From CAYOLL01 sp964404765 [NCBI: uncultured Gemmatimonadota bacterium] (lineage in GTDB: Bacteria; 4572-55): a DNA stretch of 28,999 nt. The stretch covers positions 1-28,999 of the forward strand of contig CAYOLL010000070.1 of the NCBI GenBank assembly GCA_964404765.1. Reading direction: 5' to 3'. Shown here in pieces: positions 15,970 through 24,939 of this stretch. The position numbers and the translations under genes are program-made. The notes under the pieces are model-generated. The model was not told the DNA's origin, made no database searches, and saw only the letters and a list, made by a program, of their open reading frames with translations. Position 1 is the first letter of the stretch. Each line of letters starts with the position of its first letter.

Positions 15970-17148
15970 ATGTCTGAAATAAAGTTAGACTCCAATCTCC
16001 AGCTAAGCGAAAACCTAAAATTTGTTTTCCGTACCCTGCGCCTGGAATGGAAATCGATCTTAACAGTTGTGTTGTTAAGCACAATTCTTTCAGTTGCTTT
16101 GGCTTTAGCGCTACCAAAAAAATATACGGCGACCGCCAAGCTTCTACCGCCGGAAACATCCGGGAGTGGGTTGCTTTCATTTTTGGGCGGTGGTGCGGAT
16201 CACAATCTGGGGGGGTTGGCTTCCGGGGCGCTTAATATGTTGGGCGGCGGTGGCCGGACCAGTCCAAAAGTCTTTATAGAGATTATGCACAGCCGCACTC
16301 TTTCCGAAAAAGTCATTACGCAGTTTAATCTGATTTCATACTTCGAAATTGATAAAGATACGCCGGCTGAAAATATGACTGCCGCTCTTGAAGCACTCGC
16401 GCAAGTTGTCTATTTTGAGTCGACGCTCGAGCAGTTTTTGGTCATTGAAGCTGAGACCAAAGACCCGCAGCTTTCTGCAGACATTGTCAATTATTATATC
16501 CTGGAGTTAGACAATTTTAATAAAACAGTAAATGTTTCTCGTGCGCAAGAAAAACGCATTTTTGTTGAAAAGCGCCTGGAGGAATCTAAAACGGATTTAA
16601 AAGCCGCTGAGGATTCTTTGAATGCTTTTCAAAAACGGCATGGTACGGTTTCTTTGCCTGACGAAATGCAAGCCATGATCAAAGCCGCAGCGGAAATTGA
16701 AGCGCAACGCTTGATGATCCAATCGCAGTTAGGTTTTTTGGAACAAATCAATCCCATTCCGACCGGGGAAACCGCCAGTTTGAAAGCTCGTGTACGCGAA
16801 TTGGAAAGCTATCTGGCGCGTTTAAAATTCGGCGCGGATCATCCTAAAAAGTCCGATGTTTTTAATATTCCCTTTGTCGATCTGCCTGATCTGGGTTTGG
16901 AATTAGCCCGGCTCATGCGCAATTTAAAAATTCAGCAGGAAATTTATACGCTCTTATTGCAGCAGTTTGAACTGGCCCGCATTGAAGAATACCGTGACGC
17001 GCCAACCGTACGCGTCCTGGATGCCGCCGTCCCGCCCACAAAAAAAAGTTGGCCGCCACGGACACTGATTGTTATTGTAGCGTTTTTATCCGCGCTTCTG
17101 CTTTCAAGTTCTTACGCTGTCGGCCGTGCTTTCATTAAAACAGTTTAG
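15970..17148 (+). CDS. wzz: Wzz-type polysaccharide chain-length determinant
   Basis: A 392-aa inner-membrane polysaccharide co-polymerase that sets O-antigen or exopolysaccharide chain length. It has a Wzz N-terminal domain with membrane segment 1 (SILTVVLLSTILSVALALAL) followed by KKYTATAKLLPP. A glycine-rich stretch comes next, then a long, charged, coiled-coil-prone periplasmic region, and a GNVR-type segment (QFELARIEEYRDAPTVRVLD, then PPTKKSWPPR) leading into membrane segment 2 (TLIVIVAFLSALLLSSSYAV). No tyrosine-kinase domain is attached. The ATG at 15970 is preferred over an in-frame GTG at 15958; neither has a strong ribosome-binding site. It is followed 15 bp later by the flippase. 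Confidence 0.87.
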   Translation: MSEIKLDSNLQLSENLKFVFRTLRLEWKSILTVVLLSTILSVALALALPKKYTATAKLLPPETSGSGLLSFLGGGADHNLGGLASGALNMLGGGGRTSPKVFIEIMHSRTLSEKVITQFNLISYFEIDKDTPAENMTAALEALAQVVYFESTLEQFLVIEAETKDPQLSADIVNYYILELDNFNKTVNVSRAQEKRIFVEKRLEESKTDLKAAEDSLNAFQKRHGTVSLPDEMQAMIKAAAEIEAQRLMIQSQLGFLEQINPIPTGETASLKARVRELESYLARLKFGADHPKKSDVFNIPFVDLPDLGLELARLMRNLKIQQEIYTLLLQQFELARIEEYRDAPTVRVLDAAVPPTKKSWPPRTLIVIVAFLSALLLSSSYAVGRAFIKTV

Positions 17149-17163
17149 CGTCTAAGCACTTTC

Positions 17164-18564
17164 ATGCTAAATTCAAAGAATTTTAAAAATTCCCTCAATT
17201 TTGGTTTGTCACAATTTTTTCAGCTTTTAATAACTTTTGTTAGTTTTATCGTTATCGCCAGAATTCTTGGTGAAGATGACTTTGGTAGTTTTTCAACAGC
17301 ATATAACACTTCTTTGCTATTCATATCATTAAGTAGCTTTGGTCTAACCGAGTTATTACCCAAAGAAATTAGCCGCGCTTGCCAAAAACCCGCTTATTTT
17401 TTTTATAACTCGTTATATCTCAAAACAATTCTTGCTTTGTTTTGTCTGGTTGTTTTATTTGGCGCAAGACCGTGGTTAAATCTATCCCCCAGCACGTTTA
17501 GAATCGTGCTCTTACTATGGATTCATTTCTATCTTTTTAGTCTCCATGCCCTATGGGTATCATATCTGATTGGGCTAAATCATATTCGCGAAGCATCTCT
17601 TACCATCACTACTGGAAAATTTGCTGAAGGTATTTTGATTCTTTTTGCTTATCTGATCCATCCGTCGCTACTTGGTTTTTGTTGGGCATTTGTCGTAGGA
17701 AATATTTTCAGGTTAGTCCCGGCTTTGTATTATTGCCGACAATATACAGAGTTGACCTTAACCAAACCTAACTTTTCCGCACTTTTTACAATCATTAAAC
17801 AGGCGCTTCCATTTGCACTAATCACAGCATTTATCACGCTGAATGGAAGATTGGATGTATTGATTTTGACCGGATTAACACAAGAGCGTTATGTTGGTGT
17901 TTTTTATGCAGTTTGGCGTTTAATCGAATCTACCTGTATCATCCCAAGAACGCTGCTAAGCGTCATTTATCCTCAATTTTCAAAGGCATTTAATAACGAT
18001 CTGAAGGGTTTAAAGCGCGGCATCATGCAATATACTAACGCCATGATTTTTGTTAGTGTACCGACCGGTGTTTTTGTGTGGGCTTGCGCTCCGGCAATTG
18101 TAAAATTAATTTATGGCGATCTCTACAGTGAGTCGATTCCGGTGTTGGCAATACTGGGGTTAACACTTCCGCTAATCTTTTTAAACTCTCTTTTTATGAC
18201 TATTATGGCCGCAATCAATTTGCAGCACTGGACGATGGCGATATATGGAGTCTCTGTAATTTTATGTGGAGCAAGCAACTTCTTTTTAATTCCTTCATTT
18301 GGGGTAACCGGTGTCGCTATCGCTAAAATCGGAGTTGAATTGTTCGTATTTTTAACAATGCTTTTTTTTATTGTCAAATCAATCGGCTCTCCTTTCAACT
18401 TCCGATTTCTCGCGAACACTTTTTTTTCATCGGCGCTTATAGGATTTTTTTTGATACTAACCCCCAATCAATTTGTATTGACATCGGCAGCTATTACCGG
18501 ATCGTGTTATCTAATAATGCAGTATAGCTTGCGCTCTTATCCGCTCATGTTTTCCCGGGATTAA
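17164..18564 (+). CDS. wzx: Polysaccharide flippase (Wzx-like, MATE/PST superfamily)
   Basis: A 466-aa multi-pass membrane protein predicted to flip lipid-linked repeat units across the inner membrane. It begins with the typical polysaccharide-synthase opening: FGLSQFFQLLITFVSFIVIA, then RILGEDDFGSFSTAYN. About 12-14 hydrophobic helices follow, with few charged residues between. The mid-protein segment VGVFYAVWRLIE and the late FGVTGVAIAKI are typical of the family. The gene is visibly A+T-richer than its neighbours, as is common for horizontally exchanged wzx and wzy genes. The next gene starts 2 bp after its stop codon. Confidence 0.88.
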   Translation: MLNSKNFKNSLNFGLSQFFQLLITFVSFIVIARILGEDDFGSFSTAYNTSLLFISLSSFGLTELLPKEISRACQKPAYFFYNSLYLKTILALFCLVVLFGARPWLNLSPSTFRIVLLLWIHFYLFSLHALWVSYLIGLNHIREASLTITTGKFAEGILILFAYLIHPSLLGFCWAFVVGNIFRLVPALYYCRQYTELTLTKPNFSALFTIIKQALPFALITAFITLNGRLDVLILTGLTQERYVGVFYAVWRLIESTCIIPRTLLSVIYPQFSKAFNNDLKGLKRGIMQYTNAMIFVSVPTGVFVWACAPAIVKLIYGDLYSESIPVLAILGLTLPLIFLNSLFMTIMAAINLQHWTMAIYGVSVILCGASNFFLIPSFGVTGVAIAKIGVELFVFLTMLFFIVKSIGSPFNFRFLANTFFSSALIGFFLILTPNQFVLTSAAITGSCYLIMQYSLRSYPLMFSRD

Positions 18565-18566
18565 TC

Positions 18567-19967
18567 GTGCGCCTAAATAATTTTTCGCCAAAATATGCAA
18601 TAGCTGGCTCAAGCTTTTCAATCTTTCAGGGCGTTACTATCATAATGATTGCGCTTGGATTTTCTTTGATAGCGGCTTTCAGCCCCGTTTTTCTTGCCGG
18701 CGCTTTAAGTATAACTTTGTTGTTGCTTTTAATCCTATATCGTCCATTCATCGGACTCTGCGCTATAATTTTAATGCAAATTTCGGTTCTAAGCCCCGAT
18801 CCGGATATTAATGTTGTCGAAATTATTTTCGGCGTGAGTTTTCTTGCAATGCTTTTTTTAGCTTTGATACATGCTTTTTTAATCCGCGGCGAAAATTTAT
18901 TAGTAACTGCCAAAGATTGGATACTACTTGGATTTTTAACTTATGCTATTGTTATGGGAGGTTTTTTAACCTGGGCGGCTGACGGAAAAATGTCGGCCTG
19001 GTTTCGCATCACCATTTATATCTCATACTATTTTTTTTACTTTCTATGCCGACAGTTTGTTCGGACCAAGTCCGATCTGAAATGGTTAGGCTTCAGCTTG
19101 GTGGTCGTCGTTGTGGCGCACATGTTTCAACAGAATTATTTCTATTTTCAACGGCTAATGAGTATCACGGCGTTATGGGAAATTTTGTCGTCACGTATTG
19201 CCACGCTTGAGATACTTTTCTTTGTAGGATTCGTATATAGTCTGACTTTTTATTGCGCAACCCATTCGTTAAGGATTAAAATGATATGCGGCATTCTGTC
19301 GATCGGGTTTGCCATTGCGCTAATCACCACTTTTACCCGAAGTTACTGGTTAGTCACCCTGATTGCAACCGGTGGAATCTTCTTAATGCTTACAAACCGC
19401 CAACGACTGCATCTGGTCTTATATGCCGTTATTAGCGGCAGCATTATTTTGCTGATTGGAAATATCATTTTAGACGATTTTTTTACGATGATCATGAAAA
19501 GTATTTTTATGCGATTTACTTCAACCGCCCAAGGCACGCGCGATATTTCATTAGCAGCGCGTGTCATCGAAGCTCAAACTTTATGGCCAAAAATTGCAAT
19601 TAATCCCATTTTTGGATATGGCTCCGGCTCATTTTACACTTACTACAGCCCTGTTGAGTTAAGCTCCCATCGCACAAATTATGTTCACATTGAATGGCTT
19701 GATTTCCTTTTCAAATACGGACTCATCGGAACGATTCTGTTTTCTGCCTTTTATTTTAAGCATTTATGGCATAGTTTTATACTTTGGCTATCTACAAAAG
19801 ATACGTTTTTAAAGCCGGTTTTATTGGGCATATTTATTACAACCGGCGCCTTGCTTATAACAACGATTGCCGGTCATCAGTTCACGCATAAAGCCGGTGC
19901 ATTTGTAATAAGTATAAGCGCGGCAATCGTAGAAAATTTAAGAACACGGCGTTTAACACTCTCATGA
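18567..19967 (+). CDS. O-antigen polymerase/ligase-like membrane protein (Wzy/WaaL superfamily)
   Basis: A 466-aa protein with about 10-12 hydrophobic segments and a large outward loop. It starts with GTG 2 bp after the flippase stop. Family features are FTRSYWL, NPIFGYGSGSF, and a loop with SHRTNYVHIEWLDFLFKYGL followed by a membrane segment. This is the usual NP-FG-G...H-N...YGLIG pattern of PF04932-type enzymes. In this context, with Wzz and Wzx adjacent, polymerase (Wzy) is likelier than ligase (WaaL), but sequence alone does not separate them. It is A+T-rich like the flippase. Its TGA overlaps the next start codon (ATGA). Confidence 0.8.
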   Translation: MRLNNFSPKYAIAGSSFSIFQGVTIIMIALGFSLIAAFSPVFLAGALSITLLLLLILYRPFIGLCAIILMQISVLSPDPDINVVEIIFGVSFLAMLFLALIHAFLIRGENLLVTAKDWILLGFLTYAIVMGGFLTWAADGKMSAWFRITIYISYYFFYFLCRQFVRTKSDLKWLGFSLVVVVVAHMFQQNYFYFQRLMSITALWEILSSRIATLEILFFVGFVYSLTFYCATHSLRIKMICGILSIGFAIALITTFTRSYWLVTLIATGGIFLMLTNRQRLHLVLYAVISGSIILLIGNIILDDFFTMIMKSIFMRFTSTAQGTRDISLAARVIEAQTLWPKIAINPIFGYGSGSFYTYYSPVELSSHRTNYVHIEWLDFLFKYGLIGTILFSAFYFKHLWHSFILWLSTKDTFLKPVLLGIFITTGALLITTIAGHQFTHKAGAFVISISAAIVENLRTRRLTLS

Positions 19968-21178
19968 CACCGGCCGAGCAAATTGAAAATAAAAGAAAGG
20001 CTAAATCACGATGGACGCCAGGGTTGATCCTGCGTGACAAGCTGAATCGAATAAATGGTTATACGCTACGCTTGTTTTCATGGTTTATAACCAAGATTCG
20101 GTATAAAAAAATTCCACCGAATCTTAAATCTATTGACAATATTTTACTTTTTCAGCCGGCCCACATGGGCGATTTAATCACCACCCTGCCGGCTATTCAG
20201 GCGATTCGAGGGCGATTTCCTTTAGCAAAAATTACGCTAATAATTTATCCGGGTCATCACAAGATTCTAAACGATTATTCGGATGTAGACGAGATTCTAA
20301 CGTATGTTGCGCCGGATTTTGACCGAATTGGGCAAAGCAACTCGTGGCGATATTTGGTAACGCTCTTGGCGTCTTCAAAGTTTGACTTGATTGTTGAATT
20401 TTGGGCGGATTGGAGAATGCTGTTATATAGCGCATGTTATAGCAACGCTTCCTATCGCATTGACATGGGTTCTTATCAATTTCGCGCCAAGCTTGATCGG
20501 CTTTGGCAAAAAAAGAGTAGTTGTCAACACCAGGTTGAAAAATACATCGAATTAATTCGACCATTGGGAATCAATGGCAAACAGCCAATTTCTCTTGTTC
20601 CATTAAGGGTCGATCTTATCGCCCGGCAGAATATTTTAGACAAATTAACCAATCAAGGCTTTAGATTAGGTGAGGATCGTTTATTTATTCTGAGTCCGCG
20701 GAGTGAATGGGAGTTTCGTAATTGGGATTTATTTAAATTCATCGAGCTGGCAAAATATCTGCTAACCCAATATCAGGCTAAAGTTGTTGTTATCGGGTTG
20801 GCATCGGATACCGAAATTTTAGATGAAATAACAATTCAAGCTCACCACAAATGCATTAATTTCGCCGGAAAAACAAGCCTGGAAGAATTGGTCGCATTGC
20901 TTAGTCTGGCGGATTTGTTTGTGGGCAATGATGGCGGGCCAATGCATATTGCGGCGTGCTTTGACATTCCGACGGTCGGTATTTTTGGTCCCCAAACGCC
21001 GGAACTCTTCAAGCCTTACAACGCCAAAGGCATTGCCTTATATCAACCGGTAGCATGCTCCCCTTGCAGTCAGGTTGTTTGTTCCTTTGGCGGAATCTGC
21101 CTTGATAAAGTTTCTCTGGAAGAGGTTAAAGCCGCGGTAGATCGCTTAATGTTACATAAATCTTGCATCGGCATTTAG
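19964..21178 (+). CDS. Glycosyltransferase family 9 (heptosyltransferase-like)
   Basis: A 404-aa GT-B enzyme of the ADP-heptose:LPS heptosyltransferase family. A 55-residue basic N-terminal extension precedes the usual start of the domain: NILLFQPAHMGDLITTLPAI, with catalytic-region Asp70. The C-terminal half has ILSPRSEWEFRNW, VGNDGGPMHIAACFDIPTVG and FGPQTPE, the GT9 donor-site signature. A cysteine cluster (CSPCSQVVCSFGGIC) near the C-terminus recurs in many GT9 proteins. It overlaps the upstream gene by 4 bp, so it is translationally coupled. The true sugar donor may not be heptose. Confidence 0.87.
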   Translation: MTPAEQIENKRKAKSRWTPGLILRDKLNRINGYTLRLFSWFITKIRYKKIPPNLKSIDNILLFQPAHMGDLITTLPAIQAIRGRFPLAKITLIIYPGHHKILNDYSDVDEILTYVAPDFDRIGQSNSWRYLVTLLASSKFDLIVEFWADWRMLLYSACYSNASYRIDMGSYQFRAKLDRLWQKKSSCQHQVEKYIELIRPLGINGKQPISLVPLRVDLIARQNILDKLTNQGFRLGEDRLFILSPRSEWEFRNWDLFKFIELAKYLLTQYQAKVVVIGLASDTEILDEITIQAHHKCINFAGKTSLEELVALLSLADLFVGNDGGPMHIAACFDIPTVGIFGPQTPELFKPYNAKGIALYQPVACSPCSQVVCSFGGICLDKVSLEEVKAAVDRLMLHKSCIGI

Positions 21179-21194
21179 ATCATAGGCGCAAGAA

Positions 21195-22167
21195 ATGCAA
21201 ATTGACTGGCGACTCAAAGTTCTTATTCAGTTCATGCTCGCGCCCTTACCATTTGGCGAGCGGGTAAACTATTTTTTACAGCGAGTGCGGGGGGGGGCAG
21301 CGCAAAGAGCTCGAAGAACAACTTCCGGAACGATGCCGCGCAATTGCGCTGTTATTGGAGCATTCCCTGCTGCGCGGCGGAGTTGTTGTAGAAGTCGGCA
21401 CCGGTTGGTGTCCTATGCCGACTTTTTTACTCTATCTATCCGGCGCCAGGAAAATTTTTACTTACGATCATATCCGACACGTTCGTTTTGATCTTTGCCG
21501 CGAAATGCTTCGCGTTTTTCGGGCACATGAGGGTATGATAGCTGAAAAATTTGGATTAACGCGAGAGCAACTTTCGTATAAGTTGGGATTGTTGGAAAGT
21601 TCAACGAGTTTAGAAGAGCTTTTCCAGCGCGGCGGAATTGAATATATCGCCCCTGGGGATGCCGGGCATACAAATCTGGCCGATAAATCGGTAGACATTT
21701 TTTATAGTCATGCTGTGCTGGAGCATGTTCCGGAGAGTATCGCGCATGATTTAATTGTAGAGGCCAAGCGAGTGCTTAAGCCCACAGGAATCTTTTATGC
21801 CCTGATTGGGCTATTTGATCACTATTCATACATCGATAACCGAGTCAGTAAAGTGAACTTCCTCAAATATTCGGAATGGCTGTGGACGCTGTTTGTTAAA
21901 AACCGAATCAGTTATCACAATAGACTACGCGAGCGCGATTTTCTTGAAATACTTGCGAAATACGGCGGGGTGGTCGAAAAACTGGTGTCTACCATCGATC
22001 CGACGGACGTAGAGCGCGTTAAGCAAATGAAAGTTGCTCCCCGTTTTCGTAGATTTAGCCCGGAAGAATGCGCGGTATCGTTGACGGAAATAATTGCAAA
22101 GTTCTCTGCTTGTGACACCGCCATCTCAAGCTCTGCCCAAAGAACCATAAAGACTTGGGGCGAATAA
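21195..22167 (+). pseudogene. SAM-dependent methyltransferase interrupted at a G9 tract (possibly phase-variable)
   Basis: Two overlapping frames belong to one class I methyltransferase. The first (from ATG 21195) encodes MQIDWRLKVLIQFMLAPLPF up to LQRVRG. The second continues QRKELEEQLPERCR, then motif I VVVEVGTGWCP, TYDHIRHVRFDL and the post-motif LADKSVDIFYSHAVLEHVPE. The switch falls in a run of nine G residues (21289-21297); with eight Gs one 323-aa frame would result. A TTG at 21355 could start a 270-aa product that lacks the N-terminus but keeps motif I. It may be a phase-variable gene, a fresh mutation, or a sequencing error. It lies between GT9 and asnB in the polysaccharide operon, so sugar or lipid-carrier methylation is a reasonable role. 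Confidence 0.78.
21289..21297 (+). repeat. Homopolymeric G9 tract
   Basis: Nine consecutive Gs within the methyltransferase coding region, exactly where the reading frame changes. Loss of one G restores the frame (RVRGGQRKEL). Such tracts slip readily during replication. Confidence 0.85.
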
Positions 22168-22179
22168 ATGGAACAACTC

Positions 22180-22307
22180 TATACTCTCAACGGGCACAAG
22201 GTTTTGCCACGAAGACTCGAAGACACGAAGAAAAGCCTTTATTTTTGCTTTTTTCGTGACTTTGTGTCTTCGTGGCGAAGTGAAAAATTATGCCCTGTGA
22301 AAGTATA
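22180..22307. mobile_element. TA-flanked miniature inverted-repeat element (copy 2)
   Basis: The ends are TATACTCTCAACGGGCACAA (left) and, read inward from the right, TATACTTTCACAGGGCATAA. They match each other and the ends of the element at 4509-4663. The interior differs from copy 1: it is a long hairpin built from GCCACGAAGACTCGAAGA-type units pairing with CTTTGTGTCTTCGTGGC. The element lies 12 bp after the methyltransferase stop and 30 bp before the asnB start, so it forms part of the asnB leader. Confidence 0.72.
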
Positions 22308-22337
22308 TGTCAAAGTTTTTTAACGCTTTGGAGACTT

Positions 22338-24314
22338 ATGTGCGGCATTGCCGGAATTTTAGCTCGTCAACTAATCTCTAAAAACGCCGTAGCCATTCAG
22401 CGAATGACGATGGCCTTGCGCCATCGCGGCCCGGACGATGAAGGCTTTCTGGCCGTCAATGTTGAAACGCATCGGGCAACCGAGTTGGCCGGGCCGGATA
22501 GTCGGGTCACCTTGCCGCGAATTGAGACTTTTCAGGAATCAGCCCATCTCTTTTTAGGACATCGTCGCTTATCCATTCTTGATCTGTCGCCTGCCGGGCA
22601 CCAGCCGCTGGCCAATGCCGATCGCACGATATGGCTGGTTTTTAATGGTGAGATTTACAACTATCTTGAGTTACGCGACGAATTGCGTTCAGCAGGGTAC
22701 TGTTTTCGAACGCAAAGCGACACGGAGGTTTTGCTGGCCGCCTACGAGCGTTGGGGCTTTGATTGTCTCAATCGTTTTAACGGGATGTGGGCGTTTGTAC
22801 TATACGATCAGAATAAGAAGCTCTTGTTTGGCTCGCGGGATCGCTTTGGTGTTAAGCCGCTATACTACTACAAAGACGAGCAGCGTTTTGCGTTTGCTTC
22901 CGAAACAAAAGCGTTGCTCAAGCTCGATTTTATCGAAAAGAAAATTAATCCTAATGTCGTTTTTGATTATCTCGTGCTTGAGCTTGACCAAAATTCGACG
23001 GAAGGTTTTTTAAAAAACATTTATGAGTTGCCCGCCTCTCATGCTTTTACGCATGATCTAATGACGGATCAGTTTCGACAATGGCGCTATTATACTTTGG
23101 CGTATACGGATCGCTGGGAATCATTTGACCCGCCACAATTTCAGCATCATGTCGAACAGCTTCGCACCCGATTGGTCAAAGCAGTTGAACTCCGGCTGCG
23201 CGCTGACGTAACGGTTGGATCATGCTTGAGCGGCGGGCTGGATAGCTCCAGTATCGTTTGTATCACCAATCAGTTTTTAAAAACACAGCATTCCAAACAA
23301 TTAGGCGAACAACAACAAGTTTTTACCACCTGCTACGAAGACCCCCGTATTGACGAGCGTCAATGGGTCAAGCAAGTTGTTGAACAGACCGGAGTCTCAT
23401 GGCATCAAACTTTCCCTACGTCCCAAACATTTTGCCATGACCTGGAAGATTTGATCTATACGCAGGATATGCCTTTTAAGTCAACTTCGCAATACGCGCA
23501 ATATTGCGTTATGAAGTTGGCCCACGAACACGGAATCAAAGTGTTATTAGACGGCCAGGGTGGGGATGAGTTGTTTACAGGCTATCCCGGTTTTTATCGG
23601 GCTTATTTTTTGGAAATTTTGCGCCATGTCGATATAAAAACGCTCTTGCGTGAAACTGCGGGCTTACGTAATGCCCCTACGAATTTGGGCTACATTTTTC
23701 TTGCCTTTATTCGGAATTGGGGAATCAACTTTATTCCTGCAAAATCGCTTAGCCCGGTGTTTAAAGCCATCCGACCTGAGCCGCATTATTTGCAAGCGGA
23801 ATTTTGGCAAAACAATATTGGCCGTCTTGCGGCCTTGCGTGAGAAATCATTTACCTCATTGAATCAGATGCTTCATGCCACTTTTCATCAGCAATGTTTG
23901 CAGCCGCTTTTGCGCTATGAAGACCGCAGTTCAATGCGATTTTCGATTGAATCCAGAACACCTTTTGCCGACGATCATCCGTTGATCGAGTCTGTTTATC
24001 AAATTCCGGCTGTGTATAAAATCCATCAGGGTTGGAGTAAAACATTGCTGCGCCACGCCATGACCGATATTGTACCGAATGGAATTTGCCGACGAAAGGA
24101 TAAATTGGGCTTTGCTACGCCTGAGTACGATTGGTTAAACGCAGTTCGGCCGTTCTTGCCGGAATATCAAACGGCAGACTTAAAGAACTATATGGATTTG
24201 GAAAAATTGTTGAAAAATTGGGATCAAATGGTGCAGCCAAATCAACGTCGAGCTCTAAATGCAACATGGCGTTACATAAATTTTGCCATTTGGAAAAAGA
24301 TTAATGGAGTATGA
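22338..24314 (+). CDS. asnB: Asparagine synthetase B-type glutamine amidotransferase
   Basis: A 658-aa two-domain enzyme. The start at 22338 exposes the catalytic Cys2 (MCGIAGIL) after initiator removal and has GGAG just upstream; the frame extending left enters the mobile element. The N-terminal Ntn glutaminase domain (1-200) has RHRGPDD, GHRRLSILDLS, FNGEIYNY and SDTEVLLAAY. The C-terminal ATP-pyrophosphatase domain has the PP-loop SGGLDSS (298-304) and LLDGQGGDELFTGY. It uses glutamine and ATP to amidate a carboxylate. In a polysaccharide locus the substrate may be a uronic-acid sugar rather than aspartate (inference). Its leader carries the miniature element, which may affect expression. 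Confidence 0.92.
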   Translation: MCGIAGILARQLISKNAVAIQRMTMALRHRGPDDEGFLAVNVETHRATELAGPDSRVTLPRIETFQESAHLFLGHRRLSILDLSPAGHQPLANADRTIWLVFNGEIYNYLELRDELRSAGYCFRTQSDTEVLLAAYERWGFDCLNRFNGMWAFVLYDQNKKLLFGSRDRFGVKPLYYYKDEQRFAFASETKALLKLDFIEKKINPNVVFDYLVLELDQNSTEGFLKNIYELPASHAFTHDLMTDQFRQWRYYTLAYTDRWESFDPPQFQHHVEQLRTRLVKAVELRLRADVTVGSCLSGGLDSSSIVCITNQFLKTQHSKQLGEQQQVFTTCYEDPRIDERQWVKQVVEQTGVSWHQTFPTSQTFCHDLEDLIYTQDMPFKSTSQYAQYCVMKLAHEHGIKVLLDGQGGDELFTGYPGFYRAYFLEILRHVDIKTLLRETAGLRNAPTNLGYIFLAFIRNWGINFIPAKSLSPVFKAIRPEPHYLQAEFWQNNIGRLAALREKSFTSLNQMLHATFHQQCLQPLLRYEDRSSMRFSIESRTPFADDHPLIESVYQIPAVYKIHQGWSKTLLRHAMTDIVPNGICRRKDKLGFATPEYDWLNAVRPFLPEYQTADLKNYMDLEKLLKNWDQMVQPNQRRALNATWRYINFAIWKKINGV

Positions 24315-24417
24315 TCTTCATGATGCACATAGACCTTGATAGCGCGACGCTGGATTAGACCGGTGTTGGTACAACTGCGCCGGTTTAGGCTGATTTCTTG
24401 AACAAATAGGTGACAAT

Positions 24418-24939
24418 ATGACTTCGTTGGAACGCTTTAAACTGCTGACCGATTTTTTTACGCGTGAAGGCATGGATTATGCCGTGATCGGCGCTTATGC
24501 CTTGTATGCCTACGGCTACATTCGGGCGACGCGGGATATGGATTTTATCACCCGGGTCGAATATCAACCCGCCATCATCGCCTATTTGGAATCCATCGGT
24601 TTTGAGACCGTGCACCGCTCTGAAGGCTTTTCCAACCATCTGCACGCCGTCGGCTTTATTCGATTAGACTTAATTTATGCGGATAAGGCGACCGCCGACC
24701 GAATTTTTGCGGCGGTAACCGCTAAGCTCGTTTTGGAAAGTTTGGAATTGCCGGTCGTCAGCCCGGAGCATTTGATGGCGCTAAAATTATTTGCCGTTAA
24801 AAACAACTCGGCCCGCAAGCTCAAAGAACTGGCCGATATTCGAGAGCTCATCCGCCGAACCCGGCTTCCGGCGGCGACAGTGCGCGGTTATCTGCAACAA
24901 TATGGCCTGGAGAACCTGTATGATGATCTCATCGCCTGA
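24418..24939 (+). CDS. Nucleotidyltransferase-fold protein (MNT/AbiEii-like)
   Basis: A 173-aa protein with a minimal pol-beta-type nucleotidyltransferase domain. The motif AVIGAYALYAYGYIRATRDMDF contains the metal-binding Asp40 and Asp42, and RLDLIY supplies the third, Asp84. All three carboxylates needed for catalysis are present, though the usual GG before the helix is GA. A C-terminal helical region (SPEHLMALKLFAVKNN) matches stand-alone nucleotidyltransferases often annotated as AbiEii-type toxins or antibiotic-adenylyltransferase-like proteins. AGGTGA lies 4 nt before the ATG. Its 3' end overlaps the next small gene by 20 bp. Whether it is a toxin, a sugar-pathway enzyme or a passenger cannot be told. 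Confidence 0.75.
   Translation: MTSLERFKLLTDFFTREGMDYAVIGAYALYAYGYIRATRDMDFITRVEYQPAIIAYLESIGFETVHRSEGFSNHLHAVGFIRLDLIYADKATADRIFAAVTAKLVLESLELPVVSPEHLMALKLFAVKNNSARKLKELADIRELIRRTRLPAATVRGYLQQYGLENLYDDLIA

Noticed and set aside
21195-21491. A separate 98-codon gene before the methyltransferase.
   Set aside because: Its first 34 codons read as the methyltransferase N-terminus and the rest is out-of-frame Arg/Ser-rich sequence after the G9 tract. One frameshifted gene explains both frames.
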